Part shown: one piece after another, positions 7,802 through 13,760 of the stretch
Layout: every line of letters begins with the position of its first letter
Position numbering within the stretch: position 1 is the stretch's first letter
The notes under the pieces: model-generated
Database searches by the model: none
Told to the model about the DNA's origin: nothing
The model's input: the letters and a program-made list of their open reading frames with translations, nothing else
Program-made: the position numbers and the translations under genes
NCBI GenBank assembly: GCA_001775355.1
Contig: MEWM01000058.1
Span: 4,738-18,497, forward strand
Reading direction: 5' to 3'
Length of the DNA: 13,760 nt
Source: a candidate division Zixibacteria bacterium RBG_16_43_9
GTDB lineage: Bacteria; Zixibacteria; MSB-5A5; RBG-16-43-9

Positions 7802-8737
7802 TCATCCTTTTAATTTATTTTCCAGGTCCTCTACCTTCTCTCTCACGTTGACAATCGCCTCAGCTAAAAAACCTAAGGCAAAAAGTGAGATCCCGGAAAG
7901 GACTAAAAGGATGACCAGATATAAAAGAGGCCTGAAACCCTCATGCATAATTAACCTCAGGTAAATAGCCAAAAGCCCTGCCAGAAATCCTAAGAAGACC
8001 AGGATCAAACCTAAGGAGCCGAAAAAAAGCATCGGCTTGCGCATAAAGGAGACCTGAAACTTAACGCTGAAAAGGTCCAGAACCCCTATCGGTATCCTCC
8101 ACACCCCGAACCTCGATTTACCATATTTCCTGGGATAAAGAGGAATTTTAACCTCATCTAATTTGAATCCTTTATCCGCAGCCATAACCACAATAAATCT
8201 ATGCCAGTCACTTCTCAAAGGCACACCTTCCAGAACTTCTTTTCTGAAAGCCTTCACCCCGTTGAGATCGTGAACTTTAACTTTAAACAGCGATCTGGAT
8301 AAAAGGTTATAAAAGAAGGAGACAAAGCTTTTAATTCCATAATTACCCTTTTTCCAGCCGGTAACTATGTCATTACCTTCTTTTATCTTCTGGATGAGTT
8401 TGGGAATATCCTCTGGCAGATACTGCAGGTCTGCAGGCCAGAAAAGATAAATATCTCCACTCGCATTATTAAAACCGGTCTGCAGAGCCGCGGTAAGCCC
8501 TCGATGAGTCTTATTGGTCAGGGCTTTTAGAAAGGCATATTTTTTTTCGTAATCCTTAGCCAGCTTGTAGGTTTTATCCGTGGAACCATCATCCACCAAA
8601 AGAACCTCTCCTTCTAACTTCGACTCCCTGAACATCTTATCGAAATTCTCAAACAGAAGAGGTAGATTCTCTTCCTCATTATAAGCCGGCACTACAACTG
8701 AAATTCTATGATTGCTTTCTTTTCTGTTTTCAGACAT
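7802..8737 (-). CDS. GT2 glycosyltransferase with C-terminal membrane anchor, polyprenol-phosphate-sugar synthase-like
   Basis: A 311-residue GT2 enzyme resembling GtrB/DPM1-type polyprenol-phosphate sugar transferases. The catalytic domain shows VVVPAYNEEEN (14-24), LLVDDGSTDKT (46-56), HRGLTAALQTGF (78-89), PADLQ (101-105), and HDLNGVKAFRK with the family's C-terminal PLYPRKYGKSRFG. In most relatives the metal site is DADLQ, so the first Asp is replaced by Pro here while D103 is kept. Two hydrophobic helices (about 232-252 and 262-285) and a short charged tail follow, as in GtrB-like proteins. It opens the second operon. The ATG lacks an obvious ribosome site and lies only about nine bases after the predicted transcription start, so the message may be nearly leaderless. 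The product may be a lipid-linked sugar donor; a GT-C partner is not adjacent, unlike the other two synthase-like genes. Confidence 0.88.
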   Translation of the reverse strand: MSENRKESNHRISVVVPAYNEEENLPLLFENFDKMFRESKLEGEVLLVDDGSTDKTYKLAKDYEKKYAFLKALTNKTHRGLTAALQTGFNNASGDIYLFWPADLQYLPEDIPKLIQKIKEGNDIVTGWKKGNYGIKSFVSFFYNLLSRSLFKVKVHDLNGVKAFRKEVLEGVPLRSDWHRFIVVMAADKGFKLDEVKIPLYPRKYGKSRFGVWRIPIGVLDLFSVKFQVSFMRKPMLFFGSLGLILVFLGFLAGLLAIYLRLIMHEGFRPLLYLVILLVLSGISLFALGFLAEAIVNVREKVEDLENKLKG

Positions 8738-8753
8738 ACTTAAATTTTTTACA

Positions 8754-8781
8754 AATATACCTTTTAAATACCAAAAGTCAA
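8754..8781 (-). promoter_or_regulatory. Probable sigma-70-type promoter for the second operon
   Basis: On the minus strand TTGACT (8781-8776) is followed after 16 bases by TATATT (8759-8754). Each differs from the consensus by one base. The predicted start of transcription is about nine bases before the ATG at 8737. The bases 8774-8788, which include the -35 box, are identical over 15 positions to the promoter region at 13361-13375 (TTTTAGGTTGACTTT). Confidence 0.5.
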
Positions 8782-8826
8782 CCTAAAACCCTCACTGGAT
8801 TATATCGTAAATTTTTAAGCAAAACC

Positions 8827-8850
8827 GTAGGGGCGAGGTTACCTCAACCC
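8827..8850. repeat. Degenerate palindrome between operons, possible terminator hairpin
   Basis: The left half is GTAGGGGC as in the two 28-base elements, and the centre is GAGGTTACCTC, but the right arm has decayed to AACCC. On the minus strand it can still fold into a GAGG/CCTC stem with an outer GGG/CCC, followed by TACGGTTTT. It lies 18 bases after the PMT-like stop and before the next promoter, so it may help end transcription of the first operon. The hairpin is weak and the T run short, so termination is an inference. Confidence 0.5.
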
Positions 8851-8868
8851 AAGCTATAGTAAAATCAT

Positions 8869-10725
8869 TTATTCTCTGGAAAGTTGATACAACAGGAGAG
8901 GTCTATTATAATTAGTGTGAATAGTGTACTCTTTTACCAATATAGCCCTGGAGAGCAAGCCCGGGTAGGCCTTTGTGAAAGTTTGGTCATCCCAGCCGTC
9001 TTTAAAGATAAGCACATGAGTCGGTTTAAATCTTTCGATGACCCTATCTTTGTTGGCAAAATCCTGCATCATTATGGCATAATGCGGATTTTCCAGACTC
9101 AAAGTAGCTGCCCAGGAACCAGCAATTATGCTCCCCTTAGGAAGTGAACTTAAGTCTTTAGATATATCCGCAAGATCATAAGTCAGGTTTTCGGTCCAGG
9201 CTGAATACTGCTTCAAGTTGCTAAAGGTAACCAGGAAGAGCACCAGGATTAAAAGAATACCTTTCAGCCCGGTGGATAAAGCAAGTCCTTCTCTGAGTTT
9301 CCTAAGCCTCGAAAGCCCTATCAAAGCACCCAAAACTATCAAAGCCAGGATTATTGACCTTCCCACTAAGGCAGAATAGTTCTGCATCAGTCCCAAAGCT
9401 CCTTGAAACCAGCTATTCGGGTCTGAGTAGAAAGCAGAGACAATTCCATAGAAGCTTTGATAATTGACCAGTATATGTAAGATGACGCTATAATAGAGAC
9501 CGTAAATGAAAACGACCAGTATCAGGAATTGTAAAATCAAGCTCAAAGGATTCACGCCACTCGAAATCCTGAGCTTTTGCGCCTGGATTAACTTTTCCAC
9601 AAAAAAACCAGCCAGTATGCACAAAGGCGGCACCAGGAGCAATTGATAGCGGATCGGATGGTAATTGGGATAAGAGAGGAAAATGATTCCAAACAAGACC
9701 CAGCAGACGCTGACGAATTCCATTGAAGCACTCGACTTGATTTTCTCCTCTATATTTCTGACCCAGTAGAGAATATACAGAAAGGAGAGAATGAAAATAA
9801 AGCAAAGCCTGGGAAAGAGCTTATCACTTATCCCCAAGGTGATTATGCTCCTCAGGTAAGCGCCCAAATTCGCCGCATTCCCGGCTGAAGATTTAAGCGC
9901 ACCTGCCTGAATATATCCGATCACAGCATTTTTATATGGCAGCAACACTAAAAGTAGCCAGATTATCCCTCCTCCTGCCAATCCCAGAACAAAATAGGAT
10001 AAGCTCTGCCAAAGTTTTTTCTTTTTCTCCTCTTTTTCCATCCAGAGCCAGCGGACAAACTCCAGAAACATAATGGCTAAAAAGAAAAGCCCGGAGATCT
10101 TCACAAAGAGAACCGCCAAAATGAAAGTAAATCCGCTTAAAAGAAAATATATTATTTTATCCTTACCCAACTGTAGAAAAAACAGAGAAAGCAAAAGTAA
10201 GAAAAGCAGACTGGTCTCCTCCAGTGCCAGGCGGTTGTGCATGATGTAAATATAGGCTATAGATAAGAAGAAGGAGGAAAATACCGCAGAGTAAATGCTC
10301 TTTTCTCTTTTGAGTAAAAAGAAAACCAGAAGGATCGTGCCTAAGCTTGATAAAACCGGAAGAACTCTTATCTGAATAAATCCTGTTCCGAAAAGCTTAA
10401 ATATGAAAAAGTAAATTGCCGACAAAAGTGAGGAAATCCCCATCCGGAAGAAATCGTCCGGCTTCCATTGACCGAATAACACTTTATCCCGGGCGTTGAT
10501 AGCGATAGCCCCCTCATCTGTATAAGGACTTAAGCTCCATGACAGATCTGTCGGTGGATCAGCTGAGAGGTGAGAGAACCTCAAGTACGCGCCTAAGAGG
10601 ATTATGACCCCTAAAAGTATATAAAGAAAAGGAGGTTTAAATCCGCCTGAGGCGGACTTCAGAAAAGATCTATTTTTCTTTATTTCAGGTATCTCTGTTT
10701 TTTTATCTTTCTTTTTCTTGCCCAT
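8869..10725 (-). CDS. PMT/ArnT-like integral membrane glycosyltransferase (GT-C, GT39/GT83-type)
   Basis: A 618-residue membrane protein predicted to transfer a sugar from a polyprenyl-phosphate donor on the outer face of the membrane. A Lys-rich tail (1-20) precedes the first helix at about 33-50. The first outer loop carries PYTDEGAIAINARD with the Asp-Glu pair D70-E71, the hallmark acidic motif of the PMT/ArnT group. About ten further hydrophobic helices follow to about residue 500, then a soluble C-terminal domain. Its start is only three bases after the stop of a polyprenol-phosphate-sugar synthase-like gene, which suggests that the neighbour makes its donor. Residues 24-28 (SASGG) are encoded by a 15-base palindrome that lies between the cytoplasmic tail and the first helix. 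The acceptor could be a glycan, lipid or protein; protein mannosylation is not shown by the sequence. Confidence 0.85.
   Translation of the reverse strand: MGKKKKDKKTEIPEIKKNRSFLKSASGGFKPPFLYILLGVIILLGAYLRFSHLSADPPTDLSWSLSPYTDEGAIAINARDKVLFGQWKPDDFFRMGISSLLSAIYFFIFKLFGTGFIQIRVLPVLSSLGTILLVFFLLKREKSIYSAVFSSFFLSIAYIYIMHNRLALEETSLLFLLLLSLFFLQLGKDKIIYFLLSGFTFILAVLFVKISGLFFLAIMFLEFVRWLWMEKEEKKKKLWQSLSYFVLGLAGGGIIWLLLVLLPYKNAVIGYIQAGALKSSAGNAANLGAYLRSIITLGISDKLFPRLCFIFILSFLYILYWVRNIEEKIKSSASMEFVSVCWVLFGIIFLSYPNYHPIRYQLLLVPPLCILAGFFVEKLIQAQKLRISSGVNPLSLILQFLILVVFIYGLYYSVILHILVNYQSFYGIVSAFYSDPNSWFQGALGLMQNYSALVGRSIILALIVLGALIGLSRLRKLREGLALSTGLKGILLILVLFLVTFSNLKQYSAWTENLTYDLADISKDLSSLPKGSIIAGSWAATLSLENPHYAIMMQDFANKDRVIERFKPTHVLIFKDGWDDQTFTKAYPGLLSRAILVKEYTIHTNYNRPLLLYQLSRE
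10642..10656. repeat. 15-base hairpin repeat inside the PMT-like gene
   Basis: TCCGCC and GGCGGA arms (six base pairs) flank a three-base loop TGA. It is GC-rich compared with its surroundings and is read in frame as SASGG at residues 24-28, in a linker before the first membrane helix. It differs in sequence from the GTAGGGGC family, so it may be a second palindromic repeat family. Confidence 0.6.
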
Positions 10726-10728
10726 AAT

Positions 10729-11466
10729 TTAAGGCCTGTAAAGTTTGGAATGAATAATCCCCAGCCGGTCAAGGGCGAACTTGAAAACCGTCCAGAGGGT
10801 TTTAAAACCATAGATCAAGGAGACTTTGAAATTGACCGAGGATGCTTCTTTGAAATATTTAGTGTTCACCGGAACCTCAGCGATTCTTTGTTTAAAAACC
10901 ACAGCTTGGGCTATTATCTGAGAATCGAACACGAAATCGTTGGAGTTGCGCAAAAAGGGAACTTTTTCTAAAAAACTCCGACTGTAAGCCCGGTAACCAG
11001 TATGCATCTCTGAGAGCTTCTGACCCAAAATCAAGTTCTCGACCCCAGTCAGAAATCTATTGGCTAAGAATTTATATAAAGGCATCCCCCCCTTTAATGC
11101 TCCTCCTTTTTGCATAAGCCTTGAGCCTAACACGAAGTCTGCCTTACCTTCTTTGATAGGCTCGATTATCTGCGGTATCAGGCGCGGGTCATACTGTCCA
11201 TCCGGATGAAGCATCACCACGATATCTGCCCCATCCCTCAGAGCCTCCATATAGCAGGTCTTCTGGTTTCCTCCATACCCCACGTTATGCGGATGCCGGA
11301 CGACCTTCAGATGAAAGTCTAAGGCGATCTTGACTGTCTCATCCCGGCTGGCATCATCAACTAACAGGACTTCATCTACCACCTCGGTGGGAATGTTTTG
11401 ATAGGTGAAAGATAAGGTTCGGGCTGCATTATAAGCGGGCATAACAACGACCACCTTAGGTTTCAT
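10729..11466 (-). CDS. Polyprenol-phosphate-sugar synthase-like GT2
   Basis: A 245-residue GT2 enzyme of the DPM/DPG-synthase-like group, without clear membrane helices. Motifs in order are VVMPAYNAA (7-15), LLVDDASRDET (34-44), HNVGYGGNQKT (60-70), MLHPDGQYDP (85-94) in place of the usual DXD, LGSRLMQKGGALKGG, and EMHTGYRAYSR, which resembles the acceptor region of polyprenol-phosphate sugar synthases. It probably loads a sugar onto polyprenyl phosphate in the cytoplasm. It starts ten bases after the stop of the zinc-finger-like methyltransferase gene, and the PMT-like gene begins three bases after its stop. That tight spacing supports a donor-making role for the PMT-like transferase. A nucleotide-sugar specificity cannot be assigned. 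Confidence 0.87.
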   Translation of the reverse strand: MKPKVVVVMPAYNAARTLSFTYQNIPTEVVDEVLLVDDASRDETVKIALDFHLKVVRHPHNVGYGGNQKTCYMEALRDGADIVVMLHPDGQYDPRLIPQIIEPIKEGKADFVLGSRLMQKGGALKGGMPLYKFLANRFLTGVENLILGQKLSEMHTGYRAYSRSFLEKVPFLRNSNDFVFDSQIIAQAVVFKQRIAEVPVNTKYFKEASSVNFKVSLIYGFKTLWTVFKFALDRLGIIHSKLYRP

Positions 11467-11476
11467 ACTTGATAAC

Positions 11477-12445
11477 TCACATCCCTTTTCTAAGGCCAGA
11501 TCTCTTAATACACCAAAAGCCCATTATGTCTCCAAGACCAGAAAGGCTTTCCCCTATAGAGACTAATAGCGTCGGCACGAAAAGAATGCCGGCCGCGATT
11601 AGCTGAAAAATGATCCTGCTCATTGGTACATTAGATGATTTCCTCGTCTCCGAAGACTTTACTATCTCGAAAAGCAAATCTCTCTGCTTGAAAATCATAT
11701 TCAAGCTACTCTGTAGCAAAACGTAAGGGGCATATTCCAGGGAGAAATTATCTTTTTTGACTGCTTTGAAACCAGTCTGAGAAAGCATCTGATTTATGGT
11801 CCTGGGCGTAAAATGGTACAGGTGGCGGGGAAGGTCCCAACCGAACCATTTCTCCTTAAATGTGCCGATAAAAAGATTACCTGCGTTAGGCAGCTCAAGT
11901 ATCAGAGCTCCTTTTTTCTTGAGAATCCGGTTAATTTCCCTCAGATATGCTATTGGATACGGCACATGTTCCAGCACGTGTGCTAAAATGACCAGGTCGA
12001 AAGAGCCCTCTTCAAATCTGGTTTCTAACAGATCCTTCTCCAGTATTTTCAGGCCGAAAGTCCTGCGTGCATACTCTGCGGCATTTCTGGAAAGCTGGGT
12101 ACCTGTGCAATCCCAACCCCATTTTTTCAAAAAATACAGGGTGATTCCCCGTCCGCAACCCACATCCAGCACCCTCCCCGGCTTGAAGAGCCTTTTGATT
12201 CTGTATGCTCTTGCCCAGCGAAAAAGGTAAACTGCCTTTTCCAGCAAGTTCCCGAATCTCTGGCTTCTCTTTTTACCATAAAATTCGTCTTGATAAGCCA
12301 ACACTATCTCTTCTCTGGTGGGGAAAGGGTCAGTCACCAAAAGACCGCAATTCTGGCACTTAAGAATACCTCTTTTCTCTTCAGGAAAACCATTCAGGTA
12401 TACAGCAAAATTGTCCTGTCCACACAGATTACAAGTCCTGCTCAT
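11477..12445 (-). CDS. Class I SAM methyltransferase with N-terminal Cys4 zinc-finger-like motif
   Basis: A 322-residue methyltransferase. Two CxxC pairs (C5, C8 and C30, C33) form a probable rubredoxin-like zinc knuckle, as in many methyltransferases of surface polysaccharide loci. The SAM domain follows: RVLDVGCGRG (91-100), DLVILAHVLEHV (150-161), and ELPNAGN (184-190) after LKKKGALIL, then FGWDLPRHLYHFTP (201-214) characteristic of the Methyltransf_23-like group. A C-terminal hydrophobic stretch (about 279-300) may dock it on the membrane, which would be unusual for this fold and would fit a lipid-linked substrate. The ATG has GGAG six bases upstream. It lies 31 bases after the preceding methyltransferase gene. 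Its substrate is probably a sugar or glycan terminus, by context only. Confidence 0.85.
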   Translation of the reverse strand: MSRTCNLCGQDNFAVYLNGFPEEKRGILKCQNCGLLVTDPFPTREEIVLAYQDEFYGKKRSQRFGNLLEKAVYLFRWARAYRIKRLFKPGRVLDVGCGRGITLYFLKKWGWDCTGTQLSRNAAEYARRTFGLKILEKDLLETRFEEGSFDLVILAHVLEHVPYPIAYLREINRILKKKGALILELPNAGNLFIGTFKEKWFGWDLPRHLYHFTPRTINQMLSQTGFKAVKKDNFSLEYAPYVLLQSSLNMIFKQRDLLFEIVKSSETRKSSNVPMSRIIFQLIAAGILFVPTLLVSIGESLSGLGDIMGFWCIKRSGLRKGM

Positions 12446-12476
12446 CCGTTCTCCAGAAGATCATCTACACAACTGG

Positions 12477-13235
12477 TTACCTTTCAGTGGAAATTTTCTG
12501 TGCCAGAATGAGTGCCTCGTGTCCTAAATTTGTTCTCCTGAAACGCCGCTGGAAAAAGAAAACCGGCTTCCACCAGATTTTCCAGTTTACAATAGAGGTC
12601 ATCCTGCCGATGTCCCAGGCATCATTCAGGGTGCTTATCTTTGTAAGTTCCTCTTTTTCCTGGCTGCGTTTTAAGCTTCTGTCTTTGAGCAGCCACGTGT
12701 AAAGCCTACGCATAAGCCAGAAAACCGGAAAGGTAAAATCCCAGAATTCTTTCACCGCAAAACCGGTCTGGGATAATAAGTTTTTAATCTCCTCGGGTTC
12801 ATATCTTCTCTGATGACCATAGAATTCATCATCCCATCTCCATTCTTTTTTATTGGTTGGGACAGAGATGACTAAAAACCCTCCACCCTCCTGGGTTGTC
12901 AGATTTTGGTTTAATATCAAAAGCAGTTCTCGATCTTTTTTAATATGCTCAAGAACATCCCACAGGATTATAGTAGAATAAGTCCCTCTTTCGCTAAATA
13001 ACTCCTTCTCCTCTATGGTTACTTCTGAAAATTGTTTTAAATTCTGCCTGGCAATAGCTATCGCTTCATTCGAAAAATCGATCCCCTTGCCATACCATCC
13101 TTTTTTAGCTAAATACAAGACCACATCTCCCAACCCACAGCCAGCATCTAAAAAGGGAGGTTTGAGCTTATATTTATAGATTAAATCCTCTAACAGGGAA
13201 AGCATATATTCCTTCATTGGCTGAAAATTTGCCAT
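12477..13235 (-). CDS. Class I SAM-dependent methyltransferase
   Basis: A 252-residue methyltransferase that opens the first operon. Motif I is FLDAGCGLGD (28-37), the acidic motif is KGIDFS (50-55), LWDVLEHI (91-98) follows, and GGGFLVISVP (117-126) is the later strand; HQRRYEPEEI (141-150) is a common feature of Methyltransf_11/23 proteins near polysaccharide genes. There is no clear membrane anchor in the SAM domain, though a hydrophobic WDFTFPVFWLMRRLYTWLL region near 165-185 could touch the membrane. The ATG is preceded by GGTGA about five bases upstream. The gene lies about 100 bases after a probable promoter. The substrate is unknown; a glycan intermediate is likely from the neighbours. 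Confidence 0.85.
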   Translation of the reverse strand: MANFQPMKEYMLSLLEDLIYKYKLKPPFLDAGCGLGDVVLYLAKKGWYGKGIDFSNEAIAIARQNLKQFSEVTIEEKELFSERGTYSTIILWDVLEHIKKDRELLLILNQNLTTQEGGGFLVISVPTNKKEWRWDDEFYGHQRRYEPEEIKNLLSQTGFAVKEFWDFTFPVFWLMRRLYTWLLKDRSLKRSQEKEELTKISTLNDAWDIGRMTSIVNWKIWWKPVFFFQRRFRRTNLGHEALILAQKISTER

Positions 13236-13337
13236 GAAATCACCGATTAATCGTCTTTCTCTTCTCTAAAACTTGTTTTGAAGGAGCTTATTGAGAGAAA
13301 GCAATTGAATTTAACCAATGCCGATATCATCTCCGCC

Positions 13338-13368
13338 ATTATAATATTAACTAATGAGATAAAGTCAA
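13338..13368 (-). promoter_or_regulatory. Probable sigma-70-type promoter for the first operon
   Basis: On the minus strand TTGACT (13368-13363) is followed by TATTAT after 16 bases (13346-13341), or by a perfect TATAAT after 19 bases (13343-13338). The 16-base spacing mirrors the promoter at 8754-8781. The 15 bases at 13361-13375 are identical to those at 8774-8788. The leader before the ATG at 13235 would be about 100 bases. Confidence 0.5.
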
Positions 13369-13402
13369 CCTAAAAGTTCTGGCAGGTATAATGAATTGGA
13401 GT

Positions 13403-13420
13403 ATAAACCTTCAGGTTTAT
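13403..13420. repeat. AT-rich inverted repeat, ATAAACC/GGTTTAT
   Basis: Seven-base arms ATAAACC and GGTTTAT flank a TTCA loop, and the whole 18 bases are nearly self-complementary. It lies between the upstream gene and the promoter of the first operon, just as the degenerate GTAGGGGC element does before the second operon. It has no T run, so it is unlikely to be a terminator alone. It may be another small palindromic repeat family. Confidence 0.5.
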
Positions 13421-13567
13421 CATTAAAGTAAAGGTCATCCCCAAACTCGTTGAGAGTGAATCAAGTCACTTAAGTTTAAAAGAAAAGCTAAAGCTTTACA
13501 CTCCAGTTGAAAATTTCATTCAGGATTTATGATATACTTGCTAAAGTATGAATGGGTTGATACCCTT

Positions 13568-13594
13568 GTGATCCGACAGGATTCACTTTTCTTT
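13568..13594 (+). terminator. Weak candidate intrinsic terminator
   Basis: GTGATCC and GGATTCAC pair across a GACA loop with one bulged base, and the plus strand continues with TTTTCTTT. The T run serves plus-strand transcription only, and no plus-strand gene is seen. On the minus strand the stem directly follows the flippase-like stop but lacks a U run. It could be chance. Confidence 0.25.
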
Positions 13595-13760
13595 CAAGCA
13601 GAGTCTATTTCATTCTCAATTATAGCCTCAGGATCTCTTTCTGCTACTTTTAAAGAGAAATGCTCGTGCCTAAGATAAACTAAACCTAAGACTGTAATCG
13701 GGATGTACTGGCAGGCATGCAGGACTATGGAAAAAGGGAGCGAGAAATCTTTGTCATACC
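13594..13760 (-). CDS. C-terminal fragment of a flippase-like membrane protein (LPG synthase TM family)
   Basis: The last 54 codons of a gene that enters from beyond the window and stops at TGA (13596-13594). The fragment reads a hydrophobic helix, SIVLHACQYIPITVLGLVYL, then a polar tail RHEHFSLKVAERDPE and an acidic end. A final helix with a His-x(3)-QYIP-like pattern followed by TVLGL is common at the C-terminus of the lysylphosphatidylglycerol synthase membrane family, to which the gene at 5720-6613 also belongs. Assignment rests on this short stretch only, so the family is a moderate-confidence inference. It is separated from the first operon by 358 bases and a probable promoter, so it likely ends a different transcript. 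Confidence 0.6.
   Translation of the reverse strand, partial: YDKDFSLPFSIVLHACQYIPITVLGLVYLRHEHFSLKVAERDPEAIIENEIDSA

Larger units (their letters stand above)
13236..13593. other. 358-base intergenic region with promoter, stem-loops and possible tiny ORF
   Basis: No convincing gene lies here. On the minus strand it runs from the stop of the flippase-like fragment to the start of the first operon. It contains an AT-rich perfect inverted repeat at 13403-13420, a probable promoter at 13338-13368, and a bulged stem at 13568-13586. A 27-codon minus-strand reading frame (13330 down to 13247) begins right at the predicted transcription start, but its reality is doubtful. Confidence 0.6.

Noticed and set aside
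8884..9147. 87-codon plus-strand open frame
   Set aside because: It is antisense to the C-terminal domain of the PMT-like gene and has no supporting ribosome site or motif.
9488..9805. 105-codon minus-strand open frame
   Set aside because: It lies in another frame inside the PMT-like gene and shows no recognisable domain; the long frame has the membrane-protein pattern.
11796..12230. 144-codon plus-strand open frame
   Set aside because: It is antisense to the conserved SAM domain of the methyltransferase at 11477-12445, has low-complexity Arg/Ser-rich content, and no ribosome site or family motif was seen.
13387..13392. TATAAT on the plus strand as a promoter
   Set aside because: No TTGACA-like box lies about 17 bases upstream, and no plus-strand gene follows.

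Overview
The window is a bacterial cell-surface glycan locus, and every gene reads on the minus strand. It holds eleven complete protein genes and two that are cut by the window edges. The products are one polyprenyl-phosphate HexNAc-1-phosphate transferase (WecA/MraY type), four GT2 glycosyltransferases (three resembling polyprenol-phosphate-sugar synthases, one resembling rhamnosyltransferases), one GT4 glycosyltransferase, two large GT-C-type membrane proteins (a YfhO-family protein and a PMT/ArnT-like protein), two flippase-like proteins of the lysylphosphatidylglycerol-synthase membrane family (one a 3' fragment), and three class I SAM methyltransferases. No sugar-nucleotide synthesis genes, transposase, integrase, tRNA, rRNA or CRISPR array was seen. 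The DNA is moderately AT-rich by eye. Gene style and many small palindromic repeats suggest an uncultured bacterium, perhaps of a candidate phylum, but the sequence alone does not fix the taxon.

Layout in transcription order, right to left. At the right edge (13760 to 13594) is the 3' end of a flippase-like gene, followed by a 358-base intergenic region (13236 to 13593) with a stem-loop repeat and a probable promoter. A first operon runs from 13235 to 8869: methyltransferase, zinc-finger-like methyltransferase, GT2 polyprenol-phosphate-sugar synthase, and PMT-like membrane glycosyltransferase. A 131-base gap (8738 to 8868) holds a degenerate palindrome and a second probable promoter. A second operon runs from 8737 to the left edge: membrane-anchored GT2, GT4, flippase-like protein, methyltransferase, YfhO-family protein, DPM1-like GT2, rhamnosyltransferase-like GT2, and the WecA-like initiating transferase. 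Four-base ATGA overlaps link YfhO to DPM1 and DPM1 to the rhamnosyltransferase-like gene.

A consistent reading is lipid-linked glycan assembly. The WecA-like enzyme starts a glycan on a polyprenyl phosphate. The soluble GT2 and GT4 enzymes extend it on the cytoplasmic face. The DPM1-like GT2s charge polyprenyl phosphate with single sugars, which flippase-like proteins may help move and which the GT-C proteins (YfhO, PMT-like) transfer outside the membrane. The methyltransferases may decorate or cap the glycan. Each GT-C gene lies directly beside a polyprenol-phosphate-sugar synthase gene, which suggests matched donor/transferase pairs. The final acceptor (glycan, lipid or protein) cannot be read from the sequence.

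The most unusual non-gene signals are small perfect palindromes inserted in frame in three glycosyltransferase genes and lying in both intergenic regions, and a 15-base sequence shared by the two probable promoters.
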